A stretch of 38,272 nt of DNA from an uncultured Pseudomonadota bacterium (GCA_937138395.1 CAKZPB010000090.1:1-38272), one strand, 5' to 3'; shown: positions 16,451-30,494, numbered from the stretch's first letter. Made by a program: numbers and translations. Notes: a model not told the origin generated them from the letters alone.

Positions 16451-17650
16451 TCAGAGCCCAAGCAGCATGCGGGCCGGGTCTTCGAGCGATTCCTTGACGG
16501 CAACCAGGAACTGGACCGCATCCTTGCCGTCGATGATGCGATGGTCATAGGACAGCGCGATGTACATCATCGGCCGAACGACAATATCGCCATTTACAAC
16601 CACGGGGCGTTCCTTGATGGTATGCATGCCCAGAATGGCGCTTTGCGGCGGGTTCAACAAGGGTGTCGACAACAATGAGCCGAATACACCGCCGTTGGTA
16701 ATTGAAAACGTGCCGCCCTGAAGGTCTTCAAGCTGAATCTTTCCAGCCCGTGCCTGCTCGGCATACTCCATGATCTGGGTTTCGATCTGGGCCAGGTTCA
16801 TATGGCCGGCGTTGCGCAGGATCGGCACCATCAGGCCACGGTCCGTCGAAACGGCAATGCCGATATCCTGATAGCCGTGATAGATGATTTCTTCGCCATC
16901 GACGGAAGCATTGACCACCGGATGCTTATCCAGCGCTTCGCAACAGGCCTTGACAAAAAATGACATGAAGCCCAGCTTGACGCCGTGTGCTTTCTGGAAA
17001 TCGTCCTTGTAGCGGGCACGAAGATCCATTACCGCTTTCAGATCGACTTCGTTGAATGAGGTCAGAATGGCTGCCGTGTTCTGTGCTTCTTTCATGCGCT
17101 CGGCAATGCGTTGGCGCAGGCGGGATAGCTTGACCCGCTCTTCGGGCCGTGCACCGCCTCCACTCATGTGCTTGAGCACATCGCCCTTGGTGATCCGACC
17201 GGCGCGCCCGGTGCCCTCGAGCGAGGCCGGATCGATCTGATTTTCAGTCACCATCTTGCGCACGGATGGGGCCAGCTTGTCGGTATCCCCGGTGCCGGGT
17301 GTCTCTTCGGCCGCGTCATTGCTTTCTGCTGCCTGTGGTTGAGATGCTTCCGATGACTTCGTCGTCTTCGCATCATCATCCGGCTGTTCAGCGGGTTCGT
17401 CTTGTTCGACTTCGCCTTCCTGGACGGCGCCCAGTAGCTGATCGGCAGTCACCGTTTCTCCTTCTTCGGCGCTGATGCTTTCCAGGGTACCGTCGACCGG
17501 CGATGGCACCTCCAATACGACCTTGTCGGTTTCCAGGTCTACCAGGTTTTCATCGCGCCGGATGCTGTCACCGGGTTTCTTGTGCCATTTGGCGACAATG
17601 GCGTCGGAAACCGATTCGGGCAGCGTGGGAACCTTGACTTCAGTACTCAT
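16451..17650 (-). CDS. sucB: 2-oxoglutarate dehydrogenase E2, dihydrolipoyl succinyltransferase
   Basis: This is the core acyltransferase of the 2-oxoglutarate dehydrogenase complex. The 399-residue protein has one N-terminal lipoyl domain with lipoyl-lysine Lys43 in [10 protein letters not shown]. An acidic Ala/Glu/Asp-rich linker spans about residues 80-125, and a peripheral-subunit-binding domain with SVRKMVTEN and [12 protein letters not shown] spans about 128-165. The C-terminal catalytic domain holds the active histidine in [18 protein letters not shown] lies seven bases before the ATG. It follows sucA after 43 bp. sucCD, often next in this operon, are absent; element B and lpd come instead. 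Confidence 0.97.
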   Translation of the reverse strand: MSTEVKVPTLPESVSDAIVAKWHKKPGDSIRRDENLVDLETDKVVLEVPSPVDGTLESISAEEGETVTADQLLGAVQEGEVEQDEPAEQPDDDAKTTKSSEASQPQAAESNDAAEETPGTGDTDKLAPSVRKMVTENQIDPASLEGTGRAGRITKGDVLKHMSGGGARPEERVKLSRLRQRIAERMKEAQNTAAILTSFNEVDLKAVMDLRARYKDDFQKAHGVKLGFMSFFVKACCEALDKHPVVNASVDGEEIIYHGYQDIGIAVSTDRGLMVPILRNAGHMNLAQIETQIMEYAEQARAGKIQLEDLQGGTFSITNGGVFGSLLSTPLLNPPQSAILGMHTIKERPVVVNGDIVVRPMMYIALSYDHRIIDGKDAVQFLVAVKESLEDPARMLLGL

Positions 17651-17693
17651 GAATAAATCCTTGAACTACATGTAATAAGCTGTTGATAAATAA

Positions 17694-20528
17694 CTATTCG
17701 TTTTGATCTGTTTTCGATTCATCCAGTTTCAGCGCCTGTCGAACGAGACGCTGTTGTTGTTCCGCATGAACTTGCCCATAGCCGGTGGCAGGCGATGCAG
17801 AACCGGCTCGTCCTACATAGTCGAGCGTCTGATCATCGCGTATGCAGGCTTGCAGGTGGTGACGAATCTGATACCACGCGCCCTGATTCAGTGGCTCTTC
17901 CTGACACCAGATGATCTCGCGTGCACTCGCGTACCGGCGGGCCATTGCCGACACCTCCTTGCGCGGAAATGGATACAGCTGTTCGACGCGCACAATGGCA
18001 ATGTTGGAAAGATCTTCTTCCGCCTCGGCGCGCGCCTTGGACAGATCGAAGAACACCTTGCCGGAGCAGAATACGATGCGCTCGACCTGTTCCTGGCTGG
18101 GCTGTGCCGGGTCATCAATCAGCAGCTGAAAGCCTCCGCTGGTCAAATCCTCCAGGCTGGATACCGATTCGCGATGACGCAGCAGGCTTTTTGGCGTCAT
18201 GACAATCAATGGCTTGCGATAGGGCCTCAGCATTTGACGTCGAATCATGTGGAACATCTGTGATGGAAGCGACGGAACGCAGACCTGGATATTGTTCAGC
18301 GAGCACAGCTGCATGAAGCGTTCCAGTCGAGCTGATGAATGCTCCGGTCCCTGGCCTTCGTAGCCATGCGGCAAGAACATGACCAGGCCGGACAGACGAC
18401 CCCATTTGGCCTCGCCGGAAGTAATGAACTGGTCGATGACCACCTGGGCGCCATTGACGAAATCGCCGAACTGCGCTTCCCAGATGACCAGCGTTCTCGG
18501 ATCAGCAGTGGCGTAGCCGTATTCGAAGGCCAGCACAGCTTCTTCGCTGAGCAATGAATCAATGACTTCAACACGACCTGAATCGCCGCCGAATTCGGCC
18601 AGCGGCACGCGGTAGCTGCCGTCCTGCTGATTGAACAGCGCGGCATGGCGATGAAAGAAGGTGCCGCGACGTGAATCCTGACCTACCAGGCGAAGATTCA
18701 ACCCCTCGGTGACCAGCCCTGCGTACGCCATGGTCTCGGCAAATCCCCAGTCCAGTGGTTGTTCGCCTGCGGCCATCTTCCGACGTTGGTCGATGATGCG
18801 CTGGACCTGCTTGTGCAGTTCAAACCCATCGGGCAGCGTGGTCATCTGTTCCGACAATTCGCGGATCCGCTCCAGCGGCAAGCTGGTATCGACCGGTTTG
18901 CGCCAGTCGGACTCCAGATAGGGCGTCCAGTCGACGGTCATGACGGCATCGTCGGCATCGACCAGATCAACCACAGCCTGGCCCGCGTCGAGCTTGTCAC
19001 GGTAGTCCTGCAGCTGCTGATCCAGCGTGGCCTGATCAGTCAATTGCTCTTCAATCAGGCGCTTGGCGTACTGCTTATAGACTGAATCCTGACTGCGAAT
19101 CACCTCGTACATGCGCGGTTGTGTCGCAGCTGGCTCATCGGCTTCGTTGTGGCCCAGCCTGCGGTAGCAGACGAGATCGACGATCACGTCCTTTTCGAAC
19201 TCGCGTCGGAAATCGGCCGCCAGCTGAGTCACGAATACGCAGGCTTCGGGATCGTCGGAATTGACGTGAAAGATCGGTGCTTGCACCATCTTGGCGACTT
19301 CAGTGCAGTACAGCGTGGAGCGCGCGTCGATCGGGTTGGACGTCGTGAAGCCGATCTGGTTGTTGACCACCAGATGAACCGTGCCGCCGACCTTGAAGCC
19401 GCGCGCCTGCGACATATTGAACAGCTCCATGTTCACGCCCTGGCCAGCCAGCGCTGCATCGCCGTGGACCAGTACTGGAACGACTAGATCATGCTCTTCA
19501 TCGTCGAGGCGATCCTGACGGGCGCGTGCCGAGCCGGAAACCACCGGGTTGACGATCTCCAGATGAGACGGATTGAAGGCCAGCGACAGATGCACCACAC
19601 CGCCCGGTGTATAGACGTCGGAGCTGTAGCCCATGTGGTACTTGACATCGCCGGACCGGTTCGGGTCGTCGCGCTCAATCTTGCCTTCGAATTCCGCGAA
19701 CAGGTCACCCGGGCTCTTGCCAAGCACGTTGACCAGCACATTCAGGCGGCCCCGATGGGCCATGCCGATGACCATTTCGCGCACGCCCTGTTCGCCGCTA
19801 TGCCGGATCAGGCGGTCGAACATCGGGATCAGGCTTTCGCTGCCTTCCAGCGAAAAGCGCTTCTGACCAACGTAGCGCGAGTGCAGGTATTTTTCCATGC
19901 CTTCGGCGGCCGACAGCTTGCTGAGCAGTCGCAGTCGATCCTGTTCCGAGGGCCGGTATTGGCCGGCCGTGCCTTCCAGCCGCTGCTGAAGCCAGCGGCG
20001 CTGGTTGGTATCGGTGATGTGCATGTATTCGGCACCGATCGTGCCGCAATAAGTCTGCTGACAAAGCTGCACGATGTCGCGCAGTTTCATCCGGTCTGGT
20101 GCCGCCAGGCTGCCGGTATGAAATTCAGTATCCAGATCGGCTTCGGATAGATTGTGGAAGTCCAGATGCAGATCCGGAACGTCCGGTCGTTCGCTCAAGT
20201 CCAGCGGGTCGAGGCGCGCGCGCTGATGGCCGCGCACACGAAACGCGTTGATCATGCGCAGGACGCCGGCTTGCTTGAAGTCTTCGGCATTCGAGGTGGT
20301 GGCGCCGCCGTTAGCGCGCGCCAGGCCCTGGAACTGCTCGGCGATGGCAATGTGCCGGGTGTCGGTCGACTCACCGGTTTCATCCAGCAGTTGCTGGAGC
20401 ACCGGATGCCACTGAGCCGGAACCGAATCGGGATCGTCGAGCCAGGCTTCGTATAGTTGTTCGATAAACGAGGCGTTCAGTCCGGATAAGTGCGATATCC
20501 GATATTCGTGATCAAGATTATTCGTCAT
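17694..20528 (-). CDS. sucA: 2-oxoglutarate dehydrogenase E1 component
   Basis: This thiamine-diphosphate enzyme decarboxylates 2-oxoglutarate and transfers succinyl to lipoyl-E2. At 944 residues it has the usual OdhA/SucA length. It opens with the E2-binding N-terminal motif (SGLNASFIEQLYEAWLDDP). Active-site segments EGMAHRGRLNVL-type (IGMAHRGRLNVLVNVLGK), YRRLGHNEADEPAATQP and, in the C-terminal half, WEAQFGDFVNGAQVVIDQF are intact. It ends in TAG. The gene begins 88 bp after roxA and is the first of sucA-sucB-lpd; no sdh genes are adjacent. Confidence 0.97.
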   Translation of the reverse strand: MTNNLDHEYRISHLSGLNASFIEQLYEAWLDDPDSVPAQWHPVLQQLLDETGESTDTRHIAIAEQFQGLARANGGATTSNAEDFKQAGVLRMINAFRVRGHQRARLDPLDLSERPDVPDLHLDFHNLSEADLDTEFHTGSLAAPDRMKLRDIVQLCQQTYCGTIGAEYMHITDTNQRRWLQQRLEGTAGQYRPSEQDRLRLLSKLSAAEGMEKYLHSRYVGQKRFSLEGSESLIPMFDRLIRHSGEQGVREMVIGMAHRGRLNVLVNVLGKSPGDLFAEFEGKIERDDPNRSGDVKYHMGYSSDVYTPGGVVHLSLAFNPSHLEIVNPVVSGSARARQDRLDDEEHDLVVPVLVHGDAALAGQGVNMELFNMSQARGFKVGGTVHLVVNNQIGFTTSNPIDARSTLYCTEVAKMVQAPIFHVNSDDPEACVFVTQLAADFRREFEKDVIVDLVCYRRLGHNEADEPAATQPRMYEVIRSQDSVYKQYAKRLIEEQLTDQATLDQQLQDYRDKLDAGQAVVDLVDADDAVMTVDWTPYLESDWRKPVDTSLPLERIRELSEQMTTLPDGFELHKQVQRIIDQRRKMAAGEQPLDWGFAETMAYAGLVTEGLNLRLVGQDSRRGTFFHRHAALFNQQDGSYRVPLAEFGGDSGRVEVIDSLLSEEAVLAFEYGYATADPRTLVIWEAQFGDFVNGAQVVIDQFITSGEAKWGRLSGLVMFLPHGYEGQGPEHSSARLERFMQLCSLNNIQVCVPSLPSQMFHMIRRQMLRPYRKPLIVMTPKSLLRHRESVSSLEDLTSGGFQLLIDDPAQPSQEQVERIVFCSGKVFFDLSKARAEAEEDLSNIAIVRVEQLYPFPRKEVSAMARRYASAREIIWCQEEPLNQGAWYQIRHHLQACIRDDQTLDYVGRAGSASPATGYGQVHAEQQQRLVRQALKLDESKTDQNE

Positions 20529-20616
20529 TCGCTTTGCGAGGTGCGCAGGAAAGTGAGGATTGATTACAGGTTGGAAATTATACCGTCAAGCCGGTGCCGC
20601 TTGTCCCGTTCCAAGC

Positions 20617-21786
20617 TTATTCATCCTGATCGGAATCAAATACCGACAGGCTCCGGCTGGAGACCAGTTGGCCCTGCTCAATCAGATGCTCGATCAGTGC
20701 CAGTGCGGTCGGGTCCGGCGGCCATTCTTCGAGACGACCGGCGCTACACAACTGCCGGGCAAACTCCGGCGGGCAGGGCAGATCGTCGCCATTGACAAAT
20801 AGCTGGCCGTTTTCACTCCAGGCCAGGCGAGTGCCCGGAAGAAAAACCAGCGGCAGCTCCAGCTCGGAGAACTCCTCGCCGGGATCAAAATCCACTTCGG
20901 GATTCCACTGTCGGTAGGCGGTCAACGTGCGTCCCAGCCAGATTGTCAACTCGTCGTCGTCCATCTGCAGGGCCTGGGTCATGATTCGCCGCGTCTGCTG
21001 CAGCAGTTTCTGGTCAATACGCTCGGAGCGGTCCGGATCGTACTGCTCCGGATTCAAGCGCGGCAGCCTGCTGTTATTTTCGTCAAGGTATGCAGCGAGT
21101 TCGGCCACCAGTTCGGCTGAGGACGGCGCGCGCAGGCCGACCGACCAGGTCTGGCTTTTTTGCTGCGCAATGCCATGGTGAGCGATGCCGGCAGGTACGT
21201 ACAGCACATCGCCGGGATCCACCACGCAACTGACCTCGGATTTGAAATTGCGCAGCACGGCCAGCTCGAAATCCTCGTTCAGGTCCGGCTGAAAGGTGTC
21301 GGCCAGTTCCCAGCGCCGCTGTCCGGAGGCTTGAATCAGGAACACATCGTAGGCGTCGACGTGCGGCCCGACCGAACCGCCAGGCCCTGCTTGCGAGATC
21401 ATGATGTCATCGATCAGCCAGTTCGGCAGAAAACGGAAGGCCTCCAGGAGACGTGCGACCTGGCTATGTTTCTTGTCCATGTCCTGGATCAGCAGCGATT
21501 GATAGGGCTGATCCAGTCGCGGTAATTCAGTGGGATCGAATGGACCGTATTCCAGCTTCCAATCGAGCTTTTCGAATTCACCCGTAACCAGTCGTGAACC
21601 CAGTTCTTCGTCGGTAGCGGCCGCGGCCATTTGCTCCATATCGAGCGTTTCAGGCTGCAGCCAGCTACGAATCAACAGCGGCTTGCGCTGCCAGCATTGG
21701 CTGAGAAATCGTTGCGCATCGAAATCCTGCCACACGACCAATTCCATGGGGCTGCTGCCGGCTTGATCACTGGTTGATGCTGTCAT
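20617..21786 (-). CDS. roxA: Ribosomal protein uL16 arginine 3-hydroxylase (JmjC/cupin, RoxA/YcfD)
   Basis: This Fe(II)/2-oxoglutarate-dependent oxygenase of the YcfD family hydroxylates an arginine of ribosomal protein uL16. At 389 residues it is the expected length. The iron ligands are His142 and Asp144 (GPHVDAYDVFLIQ) and the distal histidine in YVPAGIAHHG (about His203). The C-terminal region matches the winged-helix dimerisation part of the family. It begins 9 bp after purB, a linkage known from pseudomonads, and is followed by sucA, whose product consumes the same co-substrate. The ATG at 21786 has a GAG-type ribosome-binding site; an alternative Met14 exists. Confidence 0.93.
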   Translation of the reverse strand: MTASTSDQAGSSPMELVVWQDFDAQRFLSQCWQRKPLLIRSWLQPETLDMEQMAAAATDEELGSRLVTGEFEKLDWKLEYGPFDPTELPRLDQPYQSLLIQDMDKKHSQVARLLEAFRFLPNWLIDDIMISQAGPGGSVGPHVDAYDVFLIQASGQRRWELADTFQPDLNEDFELAVLRNFKSEVSCVVDPGDVLYVPAGIAHHGIAQQKSQTWSVGLRAPSSAELVAELAAYLDENNSRLPRLNPEQYDPDRSERIDQKLLQQTRRIMTQALQMDDDELTIWLGRTLTAYRQWNPEVDFDPGEEFSELELPLVFLPGTRLAWSENGQLFVNGDDLPCPPEFARQLCSAGRLEEWPPDPTALALIEHLIEQGQLVSSRSLSVFDSDQDE

Positions 21787-21795
21787 GGGCTCAGC

Positions 21796-23175
21796 CTACA
21801 CATAACGAACGATGGCTGCCGCCATGTCCGATGCATTGCCGGTGTAGTCCGAAGGCTTGAGCGCTTTCAGGCGCGCACGAACCGGTTCGGGCAAATCAAG
21901 CCCGTCGACAAACGTGGCGATAGTCTGCTGATCAATATGCTGGCCGCGCGTCAGTGCTTTCAGTTTTTCGTAGGGTTCATCGATGCCGTGGATACGCATG
22001 GCGGTCTGAATCGGTTCGGCAAGCACTTCCCAGGCCTGATCCAGGTCGCGGGCGATTGCGGCAGCATCCGGCGTAATCCGATCCAGGCCCCGAGCAATCG
22101 ATTGCCAAGCAAGTGAACAATAGCCGAACGCCGAGCCGATCGATCGCTGCACCGTTGAATCGGTCAGATCACGTTGCCAGCGAGAGACCGGTAACTTGGC
22201 CGCCAGATGTTCGAGCAGGGCATTGGCCAGGCCGAGATTGCCCTCACCGTTCTCGAAATCGATCGGGTTGATCTTGTGCGGCATTGTCGATGAGCCCACT
22301 TCGCCCTCGACCGCTTTCTGGGCAAAGTAGCCGATCGAGATATAGGCCCAGGTGTCACGCGCAAAATCGAGCAGCACGGTGTTGATCCGGACCAGCGCAT
22401 GCGCCAGCTCGGCCACCATGTCATGAGGCTCGATTTGTGTGGTGTAGGGATTCCAGACCAGGCCCAGGCCTTCAACGGTTTCGCGGCCAAGCCTTGGCCA
22501 ATCCAGTTCGGGCCAGGCCGTCAGATGGGCATTGAAGTTGCCAACGGCGCCGTTGATTTTTCCGGTGATATCGACCTGGTTCAGCAATCGACGCTGACGA
22601 CGCAGCCGGAAAACGACGTTGGCCATTTCCTTGCCGAGCGTTGTCGGGGTTGCGCTTTGACCGTGGGTGCGCGACAGCATGGCAAGATCGGCATGTTCAG
22701 TGGCCAGTGCTTCAAGCTTGCGATCCAGATCGGCCAGCAGTGGATCCAGATGATCGCGAATGGCGGCCTGCAGCATCAGGCCCCAGGCCAGATTGTTGAT
22801 GTCTTCGGAGGTGCAGGCAAAATGAACCAATTCTGCATGCTGATTCAGATTCGGTCGCGTGCTGAGCTGCTGTTTGATCCAGTATTCGACGGCCTTGACA
22901 TCATGGTTGGTCGTGCGTTCGATGTTTTTGACCGCCTCGGCATCGGTCAGCGAGAATTTCTGGTGCAGGCTGTGCAGAAAGGCCCGATCGTCGGGGGAGG
23001 GGGGGTCGATCGGGCTGAAGTCAGGGTGATCGGCCAGTCGCAGCAACCATTCGACCTCGACCCGGACGCGATGATGAATCAGGCCGGCCTCGGAAAACAA
23101 CGCAGCAAGATCGGTTAGGCGAGCTGCATAGCGACCATCCAGCGGCGACAACGCGCTTAAATTGTTGATCGTCAT
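21796..23175 (-). CDS. purB: Adenylosuccinate lyase
   Basis: This fumarase/aspartase-superfamily enzyme cleaves SAICAR and adenylosuccinate in purine synthesis, releasing fumarate. The 459-residue length fits the Escherichia coli-type PurB. The superfamily signature SSTMPHKINP spans residues 295-304 and contains the catalytic serine loop. The general acid/base histidine is His171 in SRTHGQSATPTTLGKE, and TSEDINN (122-128) is the conserved second motif. hflD and mnmA, which accompany purB in enterics, are absent; roxA follows after 9 bp and csiV lies 63 bp upstream. Confidence 0.97.
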   Translation of the reverse strand: MTINNLSALSPLDGRYAARLTDLAALFSEAGLIHHRVRVEVEWLLRLADHPDFSPIDPPSPDDRAFLHSLHQKFSLTDAEAVKNIERTTNHDVKAVEYWIKQQLSTRPNLNQHAELVHFACTSEDINNLAWGLMLQAAIRDHLDPLLADLDRKLEALATEHADLAMLSRTHGQSATPTTLGKEMANVVFRLRRQRRLLNQVDITGKINGAVGNFNAHLTAWPELDWPRLGRETVEGLGLVWNPYTTQIEPHDMVAELAHALVRINTVLLDFARDTWAYISIGYFAQKAVEGEVGSSTMPHKINPIDFENGEGNLGLANALLEHLAAKLPVSRWQRDLTDSTVQRSIGSAFGYCSLAWQSIARGLDRITPDAAAIARDLDQAWEVLAEPIQTAMRIHGIDEPYEKLKALTRGQHIDQQTIATFVDGLDLPEPVRARLKALKPSDYTGNASDMAAAIVRYV

Positions 23176-23238
23176 TCGGGCGGGGATTCCTTGTTGCCGG
23201 GAGCGACATGATAACGGCTGAAACTGTTTTTCGGGAAG

Positions 23239-24272
23239 TCAGTCATCCATTTCCTCAGTCGTGTCCTGGCTTGCGGCAGGTCCAATGGTATTGTCCGAGG
23301 TCGGTACCGGGGTTGGCAATTCCTCACGGCGAATCAATACGATCGCGCCCAGCCAGGCGGAATCGAAATACTCGATCCGTTCCGGACGAACGATTCGCGA
23401 TTGTTCGAAGCGGTGGACCAGCCATTCGCTCGGTGCCGAGCCGTGCAGCGGACGCAGGTCATTTTCGGATGGTTGGGACTGCAATAACGGCGCGGGCCGT
23501 CCGGCAGCTTGTCGCCACTCGAGATCGAAATACACGTGCATGAACTGCCGCTGGCGAACACGGATCTGGCCGTCCAGCTCGTACTGGAAACGGTCCGCTT
23601 CGAGCGCTTCGTCGACGCGGCTGGTTGGGTCGGTGTTATCGGGCTCGAGCGCAGCCCTTGCATCAAGTTCCTGGCCGACCATCGAAGCTTCCGGACCATC
23701 CCCAAGCTGCAAGCGCCGTTCATTGTGTAAACGAACCCAGCGCGTGGATTCACCGCGTTCCAGGGTTTGCAGCCAGGAGCGCCAGGTCAGCGGCTGATAG
23801 CGGTCCGATCGCTCCAGGCGGTCAAGAATGGCCTGCATCGGCTCACTCAATTGGGCTTCAGCCAGGTATTGTCGAAGCTCGCGTTCGGAGTTGGACTGTT
23901 GACCATTGGCAGCCTCCGGATTGCGGCCTGGTTGAACGCCGGCACTGAGCTGATTGAATCGATCCTGGGAGGCCTGCGCTTCAGCCAGCGCCTCGGCCAG
24001 GTCCAGCGGGTCCAATGCATCACTGAAGTCATTCAGTCGGTCGGTACGAAGCGCGTCGGAGCGGCCACCGGTGTGGTTGAAGAGGATTACTTCGACGCGG
24101 TAGATCGGATCCGCCGCTGATGCGTCTGCGGTCGGTGTCTGGGCGGCGAGTGGCGGCAGCCCGGCGGCACTCATCATCAGCAGCAAACCAACGGCCGGGA
24201 AACGAAGCAGTTTGACGATCAAGGTCATGCGTCCGAGTGTAACGAAAATGTGCAGTGCAAACCGATGATTCA

Positions 24273-24273
<1 letters not shown>
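23239..24273 (-). CDS. csiV: CsiV-family periplasmic protein
   Basis: This 344-residue exported protein contains the family's opening motif YRVEVILFNH directly after the signal sequence, which ends near PPLAAQT. CsiV is known in Vibrio as a peptidoglycan-synthesis factor acting with the LpoA/PBP1a pathway; in other gammaproteobacteria the family sits beside mfd, as here. The middle is Gln/Glu/Arg-rich and the C-terminal segment (QFMHVYFDLEW, SRIVRPERIEYFD) is the conserved part. The ATG at 24273 shares one base with the mfd stop (TGATG); an alternative ATG at 24228 gives a more compact signal peptide and may be the true start. Function here is inferred. Confidence 0.8.
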
Positions 24274-27707
<3,434 letters not shown>

Positions 27708-27931
27708 CGGAGGCGTGTTCAAGATCAAACCGCCTAGTGTATCGGGCCCGGGGCTGTCATGGCGTCATGGTGGCAGTTCAGGGCTGTTTCCAACGTCATC
27801 AGAATCAGACCGCAGTAGCATGTCATCACGATACAGAATCGATACTGCTTGCATTGCCGGCAAACAATCGGACCCACCCCAAAGTCGCTCAGGGCTCATA
27901 CTATTAGTCGTTCTCGCTTTAGGCCAATGAT

Positions 27932-29347
27932 ATGACTGAAGAAACCCATTCAACTGCGACGGAGTCGACCAAAGCCGTATTCAAAATGCCGCACACGCTG
28001 GTGTTGATGTTTGCCCTGATGATTCTGGCGTTGGTCATGACCTGGGTTTTACCGGCCGGCGAGTTTCAAACCGAAGTCAACGAAGCGGGTCGTGAGGTGG
28101 TGATCGCCAATACCTATGCGGTGATCGAGGACCATCCGAAGATGTCGCCGGTGTCGTTGTTTACGGCCGTGCCGCGCGCGTTGGGTCAGGCGCAGGACAT
28201 TATCTTCTTCGTATTGCTGATCGGTGGTGCGCTGGCCGTCATTCGTGACACCGGCGCAATTGACGCGCTGCTCGGGCGCGTAATCGTGCGCTTTGGATCG
28301 ATGCCGGGACTGCTGATCTTTATCGGTATTTTCATGTTTGCGTTTGGCGCGGCCACGATCGGCATGGCGGTCGAATACATACCGCTGGCCGGCGTGTTGA
28401 TAGCACTCTGTGTGGCGATGCGGATGGATACCATGACCGCCATCGGCATGATTGTGGTTGGTTATGGCATCGGCTATGGCGCGGCACTGACCAATCCGTT
28501 TACGCTCGTCATTGCTCAGAACGTAGCCGAGCTTCAGCCCATTTCGGGCTGGGAATATCGTGTGCTCTGGTATCTGCCGTTTGTGCTCATTGGCGTTCAT
28601 CACGTCTGGAGCTATGCCAAAAAAGTGCAGGCCGACCCGACGTGCAGCCTGGTCTACGGCGTGGATGAAGCGCAACCTCCGGAGCACGTTGAACCACCCT
28701 CCATGACGGCCACCCACTTGCTGGTGCTGATCAGCGCGTTTGCGTCGCTGTTGATTCTGGTATGGGGCATCACCCAGCAGGGTTGGTACCTGACGGAACT
28801 CAGTGCTTTATTTGTTGCGCTGGCCATTCTCGTTGGTTTGATTGCCCGGCTCAAGTTCGACCGCGTGGCCATTGTTTTCAGCAAGGGGGCCGCCGAACTG
28901 GCCGGCACGGCGCTGTTGATCGGTTTTGCGCGCGCCATCTCGCTGCTGCTCGAGGACGGCATGGTGCTGCACACCATTGTCAATGCCATGGCTACACCGC
29001 TGCAGGGACTGCCCGCTCAGGTGGCTGCAGTCGGCATGCTGGGTATCCAGAGCATCATGAATATCTTCGTCGCATCGGGCAGCGGCCAGGCGTACCTGAC
29101 CATGCCGCTGATGGCCCCGATCGGTGACATCCTGGGTATCGAACGTCAGGTCACGGTCCTGGCATTTTTATATGGCGATGGCTTCATGAACATGATCGTG
29201 CCGACCAACGCCGTCCTGATGGGCATCATCGGCCTGGCCGGTATTCCCTATACGCGCTGGTTCCGGTTTATCTTTCCGCTGATCATCAAGCTGCTGATTG
29301 CAGGATCGATTGCGCTGATCATCGCGGTTCAGATCGGGTACAGCTAA
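27932..29347 (+). CDS. YfcC-family membrane transporter (DcuC/AbgT-like superfamily)
   Basis: This 471-residue integral-membrane protein has about twelve hydrophobic segments. It begins with HTLVLMFALMILALVMTWVLPAGEF, the characteristic start of the YfcC family, and contains GYGIGYGAALTNPFTLVIAQ and NIFVASGSGQAYLTMPLMAPI. Relatives are annotated as basic amino-acid, dipeptide or C4-dicarboxylate carriers; the substrate cannot be decided here. It stands alone, divergent from mfd and convergent with prs. An AGG lies nine bases before the ATG. Iteron element C begins 10 bp after its stop. Confidence 0.87.
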   Translation: MTEETHSTATESTKAVFKMPHTLVLMFALMILALVMTWVLPAGEFQTEVNEAGREVVIANTYAVIEDHPKMSPVSLFTAVPRALGQAQDIIFFVLLIGGALAVIRDTGAIDALLGRVIVRFGSMPGLLIFIGIFMFAFGAATIGMAVEYIPLAGVLIALCVAMRMDTMTAIGMIVVGYGIGYGAALTNPFTLVIAQNVAELQPISGWEYRVLWYLPFVLIGVHHVWSYAKKVQADPTCSLVYGVDEAQPPEHVEPPSMTATHLLVLISAFASLLILVWGITQQGWYLTELSALFVALAILVGLIARLKFDRVAIVFSKGAAELAGTALLIGFARAISLLLEDGMVLHTIVNAMATPLQGLPAQVAAVGMLGIQSIMNIFVASGSGQAYLTMPLMAPIGDILGIERQVTVLAFLYGDGFMNMIVPTNAVLMGIIGLAGIPYTRWFRFIFPLIIKLLIAGSIALIIAVQIGYS

Positions 29348-29357
29348 CCCAATTGAA

Positions 29358-29508
29358 ATCGCAGATTGCGCGGATTTCGCAGATAAAAAGCAAATGGTTC
29401 CCTGGTAGCAATGACCAAGTTTGTTTTATTGCAAGGGGAATATTGGTCGATCCTAAGTAACGACTTGTGTTTGTTTTTTAATCTTCGTACATCTGCGTGA
29501 TCTGCGGC
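29358..29508. repeat. 151-bp element with inverted 9-nt-iteron ends (copy C)
   Basis: The left end 29358-29384 reads ATCGCAGATTGCGCGGATTT followed by CGCAGAT. The right end 29481-29508 is, on the minus strand, GCCGCAGATCACGCAGATGT followed by ACGAAGAT. It fills the gap between the convergent yfcC-like gene (ends 29347) and prs (ends 29541). The ends could pair as a terminator-like stem in both transcripts, and a T-run lies at about 29471-29479. Confidence 0.8.
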
Positions 29509-29540
29509 TGCAGATCGTTAGCGGTTCCCGCTGTTCGCAG

Positions 29541-30494
29541 TTAATCCACGTAAAGCGAACTGACCGATTCGCCTTCAGCCATGCGGCGAATGGTTTCGGC
29601 CAGCATTTGCGCGACCGATAATTGGCGAACGCGACCGCATTCCAACGCTTCCGGTTTGAGCGGAATGGTGTCCGTGCAGACGATTTCATCCAGCTCCGAA
29701 CTTGCAATATTCTTGATCGCCGGGCCCGACAGAACCGGATGCACGCAGTAGGCCACAACGCGGATTGCACCGGCTTCCTTGAGTGCGGCCGCGGCCGAAC
29801 ACAGGGTGCCTGCAGTGTCGATCATGTCGTCGATCAGAACACAGATCTTGCCGTCGACATCACCGATCAGGTTCATGACCGTGGATTCGTTCGCTCTGGG
29901 TCGGCGCTTGTCGATGATGGCCAGTTCGGTATCGAGTCGACGGGCAATGGCCCGAGCCCTGGCCACACCGCCGACATCCGGCGAGACCACGATCATTTCG
30001 TTGCCGCCGTAATGCTTCCAGATATCGGCCAGCGTCAGCGGGGAGGCGTATACGTTGTCGACCGGAATATCGAAAAAACCCTGAATCTGATCGGAATGCA
30101 GATCGACCGTTACAACCCGATCCGTGCCAACAGTACCAATCATCTTGGCTGCGACCTTGGCCGTGATCGGCACCCGGGCCGACCGCGGTCGACGGTCCTG
30201 CCGCGCATAGCCGAAATAGGGAATGACAGCCGTTACGCGTGTTGCCGAGGCCCGTTTCAGGGCATCAACCATGACCAGCAATTCCATGGTGTTTTCGGCA
30301 ACCGGCTGACAGGTGGGCTGAATGATGAAAATGTCGCGCCCGCGAACGTTTTCGTCAATTTCAACCATGACTTCGCCGTCACTGAAACGCCCCACGTTGG
30401 CCTTGCCCATGGGAACGCCGAGATGACCGGCGATGGCGTGCGCCAATTCAGGATTGGCATTGCCGGAAAAAATCATCAGCGATGGTGTGCTCAC
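29541..30494 (-). CDS. prs: Ribose-phosphate pyrophosphokinase (PRPP synthetase)
   Basis: This enzyme makes PRPP from ribose-5-phosphate and ATP for nucleotide, His and Trp synthesis. The 317-residue protein has ATP/metal motif [11 protein letters not shown] (131-141), the flexible-loop segment [15 protein letters not shown] and the PRPP-binding loop [11 protein letters not shown] (221-231). The start codon is GTG at 30494, giving [18 protein letters not shown], which matches the family N-terminus. It lies 66 bp downstream of tRNA-Gln on the same strand, so the tRNA and prs may share a transcript. rplY and pth, often downstream, are absent. Confidence 0.97.
   Translation of the reverse strand: MSTPSLMIFSGNANPELAHAIAGHLGVPMGKANVGRFSDGEVMVEIDENVRGRDIFIIQPTCQPVAENTMELLVMVDALKRASATRVTAVIPYFGYARQDRRPRSARVPITAKVAAKMIGTVGTDRVVTVDLHSDQIQGFFDIPVDNVYASPLTLADIWKHYGGNEMIVVSPDVGGVARARAIARRLDTELAIIDKRRPRANESTVMNLIGDVDGKICVLIDDMIDTAGTLCSAAAALKEAGAIRVVAYCVHPVLSGPAIKNIASSELDEIVCTDTIPLKPEALECGRVRQLSVAQMLAETIRRMAEGESVSSLYVD

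Noticed and set aside
28049-28717. 222-codon minus-strand open frame across the YfcC-like gene
   Set aside because: It is His/Arg-rich with no domain, antisense to a clear membrane transporter.
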